Source: Gammaproteobacteria bacterium
GTDB lineage: Bacteria; Pseudomonadota; Gammaproteobacteria; Pseudomonadales; Halieaceae
Direction: 5' to 3'
Length of the DNA: 50,542 nt
Assembly: GCA_030427485.1 (NCBI GenBank)
Contig: JAUICG010000031.1
Span: 1-50,542 of the forward strand
Part shown: piece by piece, positions 9,080-16,905 of the stretch
Layout of the letters: each line of letters begins with the position of its first letter
How positions within the stretch are numbered: position 1 is the stretch's first letter
Translations under genes and position numbers: made by a program
The notes under the pieces: model-generated
The model's database searches: none
What the model was told of the DNA's origin: nothing
What the model saw: only the letters and a program-made list of their open reading frames with translations

Positions 9080-10261
9080 CTAAACCCGCTCGATCACCGT
9101 CGTAATACCCTGGCCGAGGCCGATGCACATCGTGGCCACGCCCAGTGTGAGATCCCGGTCTTCCATCACGTTCAGCAGCGAGCCGGTGATCCGCGTTCCG
9201 GAGCACCCGAAGGGGTGGCCGAGCGCGATGGCGCCGCCGTGCACATTGACCTTTTCGTCCATCTTGTCCAGCAGGCCGAGATCCTTCAGTACCGGCAGGG
9301 CCTGCGCGGCGAAGGCCTCGTTCAACTCGACCATCTCGATATCATCCATGGTGAGGCCGAGTTTCTTGAGCGCTTTCCGGGTGGAAGGCACCGGTCCATA
9401 GCCCATGATCGAGGGGTCCACCCCGGCCAGTGTCATGGCTTTCACCCGGGCGATCGGGGTCAGGCCCAGAGCCTGCGCTTTCTCAGCGGACATCATCAAC
9501 ATCGCCGAGGCGCCGTCGGATATCTGCGAGGACTGGCCAGCGGTCACGGTGCCGCCCTGCGGGTTGAACGAGGGCTTGAGCGCAGCGAGATCTTCCAGGG
9601 TGGTTTCCGGTCGGATTGTCTCATCGGCGGTGACAGAGATCAGCGCGCCGCTGTCGTCGTGACCGTCGATCGGGATGATTTCTCGCTTGAACTTTCCTTC
9701 CACCGTCGCCTTGTGCGCCAACTGGTGGGAGCGCAGGCCCAGTTTATCCTGGTCCTCCCGGCTGATGCCGTGAATCAGCGCCAGCATTTCCGCCGTCATG
9801 CCCATCATGCCCGCCGCCTTGGCTACGGAGCGGCCCATGCGCGGGTTGATGTCGATATTGGCCTCATCCATCATCGGCAGGTGACCCAGGTGCTCCACGC
9901 CGCCGACCAGATAGACGTCACCGACGCCGGCGATGATATTGGCCGCAGCCGTATGCAGGGCCGACATGGAGGAACCGCACAGGCGGTTTACGGTCTGCGC
10001 CGGAATGGTGTGGGGCAGTTCGGCATTGAGCAGGATAAGTCTGGCCAGGTTCATGCCCTGTTCGCCGCGCTGGATCACGCACCCCCAGATCAGGTCGTCG
10101 ATCTCTGCCGGGTCCAGCGCCTGGTTGCGCGCCAGTATACCCTTGATCACCGCGGCGGACAGGTCGTCCGCACGCACGTTGCGGAAACAGCCGTTTTTGG
10201 ATCGCCCCATCGCTGAGCGGGCATAGTCAACAATCACTGCATCTCTTGGATTCAAACTCAC
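9080..10261 (-). CDS. fadA: 3-ketoacyl-CoA thiolase FadA
   Basis: 393 residues, the beta subunit of the fatty-acid oxidation complex. It cleaves 3-ketoacyl-CoA with CoA to release acetyl-CoA. The nucleophile Cys is at 95 in VNRLCGSSMS, the His at 349 in GGAIALGHPFGCSG, and the second catalytic Cys at 379 in MCIGLGQG. The FadA-specific HLGHLPM loop is present near 125. It lies 28 bases downstream of fadB in the usual fadBA order and should be co-transcribed with it from the promoter region beyond 12437. Confidence 0.97.
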   Translation of the reverse strand: MSLNPRDAVIVDYARSAMGRSKNGCFRNVRADDLSAAVIKGILARNQALDPAEIDDLIWGCVIQRGEQGMNLARLILLNAELPHTIPAQTVNRLCGSSMSALHTAAANIIAGVGDVYLVGGVEHLGHLPMMDEANIDINPRMGRSVAKAAGMMGMTAEMLALIHGISREDQDKLGLRSHQLAHKATVEGKFKREIIPIDGHDDSGALISVTADETIRPETTLEDLAALKPSFNPQGGTVTAGQSSQISDGASAMLMMSAEKAQALGLTPIARVKAMTLAGVDPSIMGYGPVPSTRKALKKLGLTMDDIEMVELNEAFAAQALPVLKDLGLLDKMDEKVNVHGGAIALGHPFGCSGTRITGSLLNVMEDRDLTLGVATMCIGLGQGITTVIERV

Positions 10262-10289
10262 AGTATCTCTCCCTTAATTTGCCCGTAAT

Positions 10290-12437
10290 TCAGTAGTAGG
10301 TTTCGCCGTTGGCGAGCATTTCCTGCATGCGTTCAGTCAGTTCGTAAGCCCTGCCGAGGTGGGCGAACTTTTTTGACGCTTCGGCGAGGTGGGCCAGGCC
10401 TACGGTGTCCATCCAGCGGAAGATACCACCGCGGAAGGGCGGGAAGCCGACACCGAAGAGCAGCGAGAGGTCGGCTTCGGCAGGGGAACCGACGATGCCT
10501 TCCTCCACACACCGGGCCATCTCAATTGCCATCGGCAGCATCATGCGCGCGACAATATCCTCGCGGTCGAATTCAACGCGTTCTGCGACCACATCGGCAA
10601 GCATCGTGTAGACATCCGGATTGACCGTCTTTATGGGCTTGCCGCGCTTGTCTTCGCTGTATTCGAAGAAGCCCTTGCCGTTTTTCTGGCCGTAGCGGCC
10701 CAATTCAAACATCACCTCGGTGGCGCTCTTGAAATCCGGTGCCATGCGATCGGGGAAGCCCTCGGCCATCACGTTGGCTGCGTGCACGCCGGTGTCTATG
10801 CCCACGACGTCCATCAGGTAGGCAGGGCCCATCGGCCAGCCCCAGCGCTCCATGACCTTGTCGACCGCCTGGAAATCCGCACCGTCACGCAGCAGCATAT
10901 TGAAGCCGCCGAAGTACGGGAACAGTACGCGGTTGACAAGGAAACCGGGGCAGTCGTTGACGACTACGGCTTTCTTCCCCATCTTGTTGGCGTAAGCCAC
11001 AGTGCGAGCGACTGCTGCATCGGAGGTCTTTTCTCCGCGTATGACTTCCACCAGCGGCATCGCGTGTACCGGGTTGAAGAAGTGCATGCCGCAGAAGTTT
11101 TCCGGTCGTTTGAGGTTCTGCGCCAGGCGGGTAATGGAAATCGTGGACGTGTTGGAAGCGAGCACAGCGTGCTCGTCGATCTCCTGCTCCACCTCCGCCA
11201 GTACGATGCCCTTTACTTTCTCGTTTTCCACCACCGCTTCCACAACAATATCGACGTCGCCAAAACCCTCGTAGGACAGGGTAGGATCGATACTATTGAG
11301 AATACCGCCCATCTCGGATGCGGTCATACGGCCGCGATCAACCCGCTTGGCCAACAACTTGGAGGCTTCGGACAAACCGAGGTCCAGGCCCGCCTGCGCG
11401 ATGTCCTTCATTTTGATCGGCGTGCCGGTGTAGGCGCTCTGGTAGGCGATGCCGCCACCCATGATGCCGGCACCCAGCACGGCGGCATGTTCTATCGCCT
11501 TGTCCGCCCGCTTTTCCCAGCCCTTGGCTTTCTTGCCCAGCAGCTGGTCGTTGAGGAATACGCCGACCAGCGCCGCGGCCACCGGCGTGGTGGCGAGTTC
11601 GGCGAAGGCGTCAGCCTCTACTTCCAGCGCTTCATCCAGGCCCATCGTGCGCGCAGCCTCGATCACCTCGACAACCTTTACCGGCGCGGGATAATTCCTG
11701 CCGGCCTGTTGCGCCACCATGGCCTTGATGGTGAAAAAGGACATCATGGCCTCGGTATCATTGAGCGGCAGCGGGCCGTGTTTGCGGGCGCGCCGCTGTG
11801 CGTGGTCGAGTTTGCCATCGATGGCCCCCTGCAGCGTCGCCAGAGTGACTTGACGCAGGTTTTCCGGGTCTGCAAGTGCATCGACAGCACCGGCCTTGAG
11901 CGCATCGGCGGGCCGTTTCTCGGCGCCGGTTGCCATCCACATCACCGCCTCATCCACGCCGATGATGCGCGGCAGGCGGACCGTGCCACCCCAGGCCGGC
12001 AGGATACCCAGTTTGGTTTCGGGCAGGCCGATTTTGGCGGCATTGCTCATCACCCTGAAATCACAAGCCAGGCAACATTCAAGTCCGCCACCCATCGCAA
12101 AGCCGTTGATCGCGACAGCGCTGGGGTAGGGCAGGTTGGCGATGCGGTTGAAATTCCGGTTATTGCTGGCGACGAAGGGCTTGATGTCCTCCTTGCTCGC
12201 CCCGAACAGGCTGGTGAACTCGGTAATATCCGCACCGACGATGAACACCGGCTTGGCGCTGGTCACCAGCAGGCCTTTGATGCCGCTCTCCGCTTCCAGT
12301 GCGTCAAGGGCCGCGGTGAGGCTGGTGACCGTGGCATTGTTGAATTTATTGACTGATTCGCCCTGCAGGTCGAAGTTCAACTCGGCGATACCGCCGTCCA
12401 GACGTTCTATCGTCAGTTGGTCGCTCTGGTAGATCAT
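10290..12437 (-). CDS. fadB: Fatty-acid oxidation complex alpha subunit FadB
   Basis: 715 residues, the normal size for FadB. The N-terminal crotonase domain (about 1-190) has enoyl-CoA hydratase/isomerase loops GFAMGGGLECCLACDFRV near 115 and GLPETKLGILPAWGGTVRLP near 138. A linker leads to the NAD-binding 3-hydroxyacyl-CoA dehydrogenase domain, with GAGIMGGGIAYQSA near 323 and the catalytic GMHFFNPVHAMPLVEVI near 448. The C-terminal dehydrogenase domain follows. It forms the trifunctional complex with FadA. It is divergent from the peptide-led operon, and the shared 257-bp region contains dyads that may bind a fatty-acid regulator. Confidence 0.97.
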   Translation of the reverse strand: MIYQSDQLTIERLDGGIAELNFDLQGESVNKFNNATVTSLTAALDALEAESGIKGLLVTSAKPVFIVGADITEFTSLFGASKEDIKPFVASNNRNFNRIANLPYPSAVAINGFAMGGGLECCLACDFRVMSNAAKIGLPETKLGILPAWGGTVRLPRIIGVDEAVMWMATGAEKRPADALKAGAVDALADPENLRQVTLATLQGAIDGKLDHAQRRARKHGPLPLNDTEAMMSFFTIKAMVAQQAGRNYPAPVKVVEVIEAARTMGLDEALEVEADAFAELATTPVAAALVGVFLNDQLLGKKAKGWEKRADKAIEHAAVLGAGIMGGGIAYQSAYTGTPIKMKDIAQAGLDLGLSEASKLLAKRVDRGRMTASEMGGILNSIDPTLSYEGFGDVDIVVEAVVENEKVKGIVLAEVEQEIDEHAVLASNTSTISITRLAQNLKRPENFCGMHFFNPVHAMPLVEVIRGEKTSDAAVARTVAYANKMGKKAVVVNDCPGFLVNRVLFPYFGGFNMLLRDGADFQAVDKVMERWGWPMGPAYLMDVVGIDTGVHAANVMAEGFPDRMAPDFKSATEVMFELGRYGQKNGKGFFEYSEDKRGKPIKTVNPDVYTMLADVVAERVEFDREDIVARMMLPMAIEMARCVEEGIVGSPAEADLSLLFGVGFPPFRGGIFRWMDTVGLAHLAEASKKFAHLGRAYELTERMQEMLANGETYY

Positions 12438-12479
12438 ATCGGAATCCTGTTTCAGGTGGGGGGATAAAAGCCGCGCGCG

Positions 12480-12485
12480 ATTATA
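12480..12485 (-). promoter_or_regulatory. Probable fadBA -10 element
   Basis: On the minus strand this reads TATAAT within GGGTATAATCG, a perfect sigma-70 -10 hexamer 43 bases before the fadB start. No good -35 is seen at 16-18 bases, so an activator or an extended element may compensate. Confidence 0.5.
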
Positions 12486-12539
12486 CCCAATATTTTCCCG
12501 GATTGCCCCAAGGTCATCGATATGTCAATTGTCCAGTTG

Positions 12540-12566
12540 GAAACGTGATGCGTTTCGTGTGCGAAA
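12540..12566. promoter_or_regulatory. Overlapping dyads upstream of fadBA and the peptide operon
   Basis: GAAACG-N5-CGTTTC (12540-12556) is a perfect 6-bp-arm dyad. TTTCG-N4-CGAAA (12553-12566) overlaps it. The first recalls PsrA-type fatty-acid operators, which have GAAAC/GTTTC arms but with a shorter 2-4 base gap, so the assignment is tentative. The pair lies between the fadB -10 and the peptide-operon -35, so it could affect both directions. Confidence 0.45.
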
Positions 12567-12604
12567 GAACCCCGGGCAATGGGATGTCTGTCACATGCGC
12601 GATA

Positions 12605-12632
12605 TTGCCTTTACAGGCCCGGCGACTATACT
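12605..12632 (+). promoter_or_regulatory. Sigma-70-type promoter of the peptide operon
   Basis: TTGCCT (12605-12610), a 16-bp spacer, then TATACT (12627-12632). The predicted start would leave a leader of about 55 bases before the small peptide ATG at 12695. No other promoter-like element was seen further down the operon, where the genes overlap. Confidence 0.6.
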
Positions 12633-12694
12633 GAAATGTGAAGATCGGTATCCTGTCCTGAAACAATCAGGGTGCCCCGCGCGGAGAGCTACAA

Positions 12695-12811
12695 ATGAAA
12701 AAGCTGGGCAAAATACTAAAAAGCTACCAGAGCTACCTCAAGTCCCTGGTGAAAAAGCGCAAGAAGAAGAAAGACAAGGACGATGATCCGTTTATCTACC
12801 CGCTTTTCTAG
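12695..12811 (+). CDS. 38-residue lysine-rich small peptide, candidate precursor
   Basis: A small gene with a GGAGAG ribosome site 6-11 bases before its ATG. The N-terminal part (1-19) is an amphipathic stretch beginning MKKLGKILKSYQSYL. Residues 20-28 are almost all Lys/Arg, followed by three Asp (29-31) and a hydrophobic, Pro/aromatic C-terminus DPFIYPLF. There are 13 Lys/Arg against 4 Asp. No signal peptide is recognisable. It is the first gene after a good promoter and lies 36 bases before two SGNH hydrolases, a methyltransferase and a Rieske oxygenase. The sharp change from charged N-terminus to compact C-terminus is reminiscent of a leader/core RiPP precursor, with DPFIYPLF as the possible modified end. 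That role is inference; a structural or membrane-binding small protein is the alternative. Confidence 0.7.
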   Translation: MKKLGKILKSYQSYLKSLVKKRKKKKDKDDDPFIYPLF

Positions 12812-12847
12812 CGTGACGGATATTTTTTAACACCCGGGTAATGACCG

Positions 12848-13762
12848 ATGCCTCGCAAGGCGCAACAACAGCGGCCGTCGAAAGTCTATGGCCTCAGGCA
12901 CAGTACCATTCCACACGCTCCCGAAAGGCTTCACATTGGAAAACGGTGGTGCCTGACGGATTCGAAGAAGGCGTACAGGCGGCAACCGCATCCGCTGTTC
13001 GGTAAATGGTCAATCCGCTACTCACTGAATCGTCACGGTTATCGTTGTCCGGATTTCAACAGGGAGGTTATCGAGGACCCGACGCGGTTCAGGTTGGTGG
13101 TGCTGGGCGGTTCCGAGACTTTCGGTCTCGGGCTCCCGGCGGACAAGCTCTACGTCAACCTGTTGGCTTCCAGGCTGGAAGAGTACAGTGGCAGGGAAGT
13201 CACCGCCTGGAATCTGGGGCTACCCATGGCCAGTTCCAGCTACATGGCGCGAATGCTGTATCCCGCTATCACCGAGTTGAGGCCGGACTTCCTGTTTCTC
13301 AGTTTCCCGGAGCAACTGGGTTACCGGGAGTATTTCAACGACGACGACGAGGTCTTTTTTTGCGCGCCGGGCGGGATGGCCGATCGCCGCAGCCCAAGCC
13401 GGTTCTGGGATCCGGAAGGGTACAGGATCGATCGCGCCCACCTGAGTCTGGAATCGCAATTCAACAATACGGCGTGTTTCTATCACAATTACAGTTACTG
13501 CGAGTTCCTCTGTGATCACCACGGTATAGACTGGCTGTACAGTGTGCCCGACAGCGGGTCTGGCGCATTGGGCGCCGATAGTTTTCTCGAGAGCAAGCGT
13601 GTCGGCAGTGTGATCAGCCAGTTCATCCTGGCCGGCGATACTGAATCCGGGGAACAACTGGCGCGTGATTTCAGGCATCCGGGAGTGCATCCGAACCAAT
13701 GCTATGCGGATGCTGTATTCGATTGCTATATTGCGAAGTACGGTAAAGGGCGTGCCGAATGA
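12848..13762 (+). CDS. SGNH/GDSL-family hydrolase, copy 1
   Basis: 304 residues. The SGNH blocks are readable: block I VVLGGSETFGLGL with nucleophile Ser at 89, block II Gly/Asn region WNLGLPMASSSYMARML near 120, an Asn-poor block III near 148 (FLFLSFPEQ), and block V DFRHP with Asp 274 and His 277. The first 70 residues carry HPLFG and YSLNRHGYRCPDF motifs shared with the next gene. No signal peptide is visible, so it is probably cytoplasmic. Enzymes of this fold act as esterases or acyltransferases; the substrate here is unknown. Its ATG lies 36 bases after the small peptide gene without a strong ribosome site, and its end overlaps the next gene by 4 bases (ATGA). Confidence 0.8.
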   Translation: MPRKAQQQRPSKVYGLRHSTIPHAPERLHIGKRWCLTDSKKAYRRQPHPLFGKWSIRYSLNRHGYRCPDFNREVIEDPTRFRLVVLGGSETFGLGLPADKLYVNLLASRLEEYSGREVTAWNLGLPMASSSYMARMLYPAITELRPDFLFLSFPEQLGYREYFNDDDEVFFCAPGGMADRRSPSRFWDPEGYRIDRAHLSLESQFNNTACFYHNYSYCEFLCDHHGIDWLYSVPDSGSGALGADSFLESKRVGSVISQFILAGDTESGEQLARDFRHPGVHPNQCYADAVFDCYIAKYGKGRAE

Positions 13763-14700
13763 CAGATTTGCCGGCCGGCGTAATGAATGCTGCAGAGCTG
13801 ATGCCGCTGTTCAGCGATGTGGCGATTCCCTGCACCGGGCACCGCAATATGGGGAAATGCCGGTGGTTTGGCAGTGATAGTGAGCGGCACTACCTGTCTA
13901 ACAGGCATCCCCTGTTTGGGCCCGATGATATCGAGTATTCGTTTAACAGGCACGGATATCGCTGTATTGAATTCGATGAGCGGGAACGATTCGATAAGGA
14001 CCATCTCCACCTGCTCACCGTGGGTGAAAGCCACGCCTTCGGTATGGGCCTACCCGAGGACCGAAGCTATGGCTATCTTGTCGCCCGCAAACTGCAGGCG
14101 CTCACCGGGCGCGGGGTACAGCACTGGAATCTCAGCCAGGGCGGCATTGGCGCGGACTATATCGCACGCGTGCTGCCATCGGCACTCGCGGTTCTGCGGC
14201 CGAATTTCGTGATTCTGAATTTCCCCAACCGGCATCGTCGGGAGTATATTTTCGCGGATGGTAATTATCTGACATGCGGCGACGGGGACCAGGTGGCGGG
14301 CAGTGTCCATACCGCGGAGCGTCACGATAGCGTCAGGGCGGCCCATTTTGAACATGCCCATGATGATTCCAACAAGTTCAATCAGTGGAAGTTGTTCATC
14401 GCGTGCCAGCGACACTTGCGTGCGCGCAAGGCCATGTGGGTGGCCCACGCGAGTTTTAACATACCACTGCGGTTTCACGAATACATCGACAAGGGCAAGG
14501 TCGAGCCCAGGACAATAATGGAAACTGGCAAGGCGAAGTACCGGGATCAACCCGGTTTGTGGCTTGCGCGAGATGGCAAGCATGCCGGGGTAGGCCCCCA
14601 TGCGGATCTGGCCGACGATACCAGCGCAATGTTTGTTCGCGAATATGCACAGGAAATTGATCAGTTGGCGGTGCGACTGGCGGGGGAGTCGTCGCGATGA
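13759..14700 (+). CDS. SGNH/GDSL-family hydrolase, copy 2 (paralogue)
   Basis: 313 residues, paralogous to the preceding protein. It shares HPLFG, IEYSFNRHGYRC and the block I segment LLTVGESHAFGMGLP, where Ser 91 is the expected nucleophile. Block II is WNLSQGGIGADYIARVL near 126. Block III is FVILNFPNRHRREY near 153. The C-terminal DGKH (Asp 272, His 275) supplies the remaining dyad. Both copies keep their catalytic residues, so they may act in sequence, on different positions, or as a heterodimer. It is translationally coupled to copy 1 and to the methyltransferase gene by 4-base overlaps. Confidence 0.8.
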   Translation: MTDLPAGVMNAAELMPLFSDVAIPCTGHRNMGKCRWFGSDSERHYLSNRHPLFGPDDIEYSFNRHGYRCIEFDERERFDKDHLHLLTVGESHAFGMGLPEDRSYGYLVARKLQALTGRGVQHWNLSQGGIGADYIARVLPSALAVLRPNFVILNFPNRHRREYIFADGNYLTCGDGDQVAGSVHTAERHDSVRAAHFEHAHDDSNKFNQWKLFIACQRHLRARKAMWVAHASFNIPLRFHEYIDKGKVEPRTIMETGKAKYRDQPGLWLARDGKHAGVGPHADLADDTSAMFVREYAQEIDQLAVRLAGESSR

Positions 14701-15542
14701 CCCTGTCTGACTTTTCCAGGCCGGAGGTGTTGGCCTTCTACCGCAGCCTGCCCTTTAATGTTCACGGCGATCGTCAACAGACCATCGATGCAATACGCTC
14801 AGGCAATTCCGTGGATAACTACCCCTGTCTGGCGCCGTTGCTTTCCCCGGCTACGCGTGTTCTGGAAGTGGGCTGCGGTTCCGGCTGGATGAGTAACAGC
14901 ATCGCGCACCATTATGGTGCTGACGTGACAGCGATCGACTTCAATGAAGGTGTCATAGCGTACGCGCAGGACGTATCGGATACGATGGGACTGGGAGTTC
15001 GCTTTCTCACCTCCGACCTGTTCCTGTATACGCCGGACAGGCCATACGACCTTGTGGTCTCGCTGGGCGTGCTTCACCATACCGGCAACTGCGCGGCGGC
15101 GATACGGCGTCTCTGCCGGGAGTTTGTCCTGCCTGGCGGGCACCTCCTGCTTGGTCTGTATCATGCGTACGGGCGACGTCCATTCCTCCAGCATTTTGCC
15201 AGACTGCGTGCGTCCGGCGCTGGCGAAGACGCCTTGTTTGTCGAATACAGGCGTTTGCACTCGAATTTGACGGATGAAACTCACCTGCGGTCCTGGTTTC
15301 GAGACCAGGTTCTGCATCCACATGAAACGCAGCATTCCCTGGCGGAGATCAGCGAGGTCCTGGAATCGCTGAACATGGAAATCGTTTCTACCTCCATTAA
15401 CAGGTTTCAGGACTTCGATGATCTCGAAGTCCTGTTCGAGCAGGAGAAGGCGTTGGAGGCCGTTTCCAGGCAGCGCCTGGCGTCCGGGGTATATTTTCCC
15501 GGTTTCTTCGTCGTGCTCGCGAGGAAGGCCGCCGATGGATAG
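14697..15542 (+). CDS. Class I SAM-dependent methyltransferase
   Basis: 281 residues. Motif I is VLEVGCGSGWMSN at about 55-67, followed by the acidic end of strand 2 (VTAIDFNEGVIAYA near 80) and motif IV-like PYDLVVSLGVLHHTGNC near 117. This is a Methyltransf_11/25-like Rossmann domain with a C-terminal helical extension. The methyl acceptor cannot be inferred from the sequence; in this operon it could be the peptide or a small molecule made by the neighbours. Its start overlaps the SGNH gene (ATGA) and its end overlaps the Rieske gene by 8 bases, indicating a tightly coupled pathway. Confidence 0.87.
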   Translation: MTLSDFSRPEVLAFYRSLPFNVHGDRQQTIDAIRSGNSVDNYPCLAPLLSPATRVLEVGCGSGWMSNSIAHHYGADVTAIDFNEGVIAYAQDVSDTMGLGVRFLTSDLFLYTPDRPYDLVVSLGVLHHTGNCAAAIRRLCREFVLPGGHLLLGLYHAYGRRPFLQHFARLRASGAGEDALFVEYRRLHSNLTDETHLRSWFRDQVLHPHETQHSLAEISEVLESLNMEIVSTSINRFQDFDDLEVLFEQEKALEAVSRQRLASGVYFPGFFVVLARKAADG

Positions 15543-16821
15543 TGACCTTGCCTACCGCAACTGCTGGTATCCGGTCGCCTTTATCCGGGACCTTGCGAGA
15601 GAATCGATAACACCCTTTTCGCTGTACGACGAGGATTTCATCCTGCTGCGCGACCACGCAGGCACCTTGAGTTGCCTCCGCGACCGGTGCCCGCACCGGG
15701 CGGCGAAACTGTCCACGGGAAAGCTTGACCAGGGCGTTATCGAATGCCAGTACCACGGATGGCAGTTCGACCTGAACGGCGCATGCGTTAAAATTCCCCA
15801 GTTGGACCGCCATGCACAGATGCCGCAAAGTGCCTGCGTCGAGCACTTCCGGGTGGTGGCGCTGCAAGGGCTCGTGTGGTTCTGGCACGGAGAGCGCGAG
15901 CAGGCCCATGTCGCGGCAATTCCCGCCATTCCGGCTATCGACTCGGGTGATACCTACACGGTCGACTATATTGTCGACCTGCCCTATGACCAGGGTTACC
16001 TGATCGAGAATGTGATCGATGTCGCGCATATTCATATTGCTCACCACGGCATACGGGGCGGCGGTAACAGGGCGCTGGCACTGCCGCTTGAGTTTACTGT
16101 GGAGGAAAATTCGGTCGCGGGCATAAAAGCGCGATTCAAAAGTATCGGCCTGCCCGATAATGCCGACAACCCGCTCAAGACGGCCCAGGTTGAGTTTGTC
16201 GCGCCGAACCTCGTTCACTATACCTCTGTATACAAGGACTCCGCCCTGAGTTCCGGACTCGCCCTGTACTCCCTGCCACTGGGGCGGCACCGCTGCCGAC
16301 TGCTGTACCGCAAATACAGCAATTTTTTCTCGCCCCGCGAGCGGCGCAAACCGCGCTGGCTGGAGCACCACAATCAGAACACCATCCTGCAACAGGATAT
16401 GGCAATCATCATCGGGCAACACCAGGCGATAGAATCCTCGAATCTGGAGTTGAACAAACTCTGGTTACCGCTGAAGACGAGTGACCAGCTGGTGCTTGCC
16501 TATCGTCGCTGGCTTGATGAGTTCGGTAGTAACCTGCCGTCCTACCGCGGGTACAGAACGTCCCGTAGCCCCGCTCAGTACTCGAATACCCGTTATTCCA
16601 GTGATGTCTACCAGATACACACGCGTCACTGCAGCGATTGCAGCAAGATGCACGCGAGAGTGATGTCTTTGCAAGGGTGTTTGCCCTGGGCGCTGGCGGC
16701 CTGGGTGCTTATCGCCCTTTACGTCGATTCTGGCACGCTCAAAAATGTGTCCCTGCTAATGAGCGTTATCACCATCGGGGCACTATTCGGGCTGGCGCGT
16801 TTCAGAAAACTGTTTGAATAA
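15535..16821 (+). CDS. Rieske oxygenase of the pheophorbide a oxygenase type
   Basis: 428 residues. The Rieske [2Fe-2S] ligands are C52-P-H54 and C71-x2-H74. The mononuclear iron site follows the N-x2-D-x2-H-x4-H pattern with D162, H165 and H170. The C-terminus has a CxxC motif (C366, C369, in RHCSDCSK) followed by two hydrophobic segments (about 384-397 and 404-420). That is the architecture of the PaO/Tic55/PTC52 family known from plants and cyanobacteria, so it is probably anchored in the inner membrane. It needs an electron-donating reductase not encoded nearby. The substrate is unknown. The start at 15535 overlaps the methyltransferase stop. It is the last gene of the operon. Confidence 0.85.
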   Translation: MDSDLAYRNCWYPVAFIRDLARESITPFSLYDEDFILLRDHAGTLSCLRDRCPHRAAKLSTGKLDQGVIECQYHGWQFDLNGACVKIPQLDRHAQMPQSACVEHFRVVALQGLVWFWHGEREQAHVAAIPAIPAIDSGDTYTVDYIVDLPYDQGYLIENVIDVAHIHIAHHGIRGGGNRALALPLEFTVEENSVAGIKARFKSIGLPDNADNPLKTAQVEFVAPNLVHYTSVYKDSALSSGLALYSLPLGRHRCRLLYRKYSNFFSPRERRKPRWLEHHNQNTILQQDMAIIIGQHQAIESSNLELNKLWLPLKTSDQLVLAYRRWLDEFGSNLPSYRGYRTSRSPAQYSNTRYSSDVYQIHTRHCSDCSKMHARVMSLQGCLPWALAAWVLIALYVDSGTLKNVSLLMSVITIGALFGLARFRKLFE

Positions 16822-16888
16822 CCCCCGCGGGTCGCTTGCACGGAGTATCACTGCCTCCGTAGCCCCCTGGTTGTCGAATGAATATTTA

Positions 16889-16905
16889 CGGCATACAATA
16901 TGCCA
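16889..16905. promoter_or_regulatory. 17-bp dyad, site D (CGGCAT-N5-ATGCCA)
   Basis: CGGCATACAATATGCCA lies 116 bases before the acyl-CoA dehydrogenase start, within a larger nested dyad flanked by GAATATT and AATATTC (16880-16911). Its right arm, read inversely, is TGGCAT, identical to the left arm of site B. Membership in the same regulon as sites A-C is tentative. Confidence 0.4.

Noticed and set aside
9069..9080. GGCCGCGCGGCC palindrome as a fadA/hydrolase terminator
   Set aside because: No T-run follows on either strand and the palindrome overlaps the fadA stop; GC-rich palindromes of this length are expected by chance here.
9215..10216. A 333-residue antisense frame across fadA
   Set aside because: Same codon-mirror effect; fadA on the opposite strand has all catalytic residues.
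10389..12356. A 655-residue antisense frame across fadB
   Set aside because: It is the complement of strongly conserved fadB codons in GC-rich DNA; its content (His/Gly/Arg-rich) matches no fold and similar mirror frames occur across fadA, cysC and sohB.
12529..12786. An 85-residue frame overlapping the small peptide gene
   Set aside because: It runs through the promoter and the dyad, has no ribosome site, reads as unstructured Lys/Glu/Arg text, and is out of frame with the 38-residue gene that has a proper ribosome site and position.
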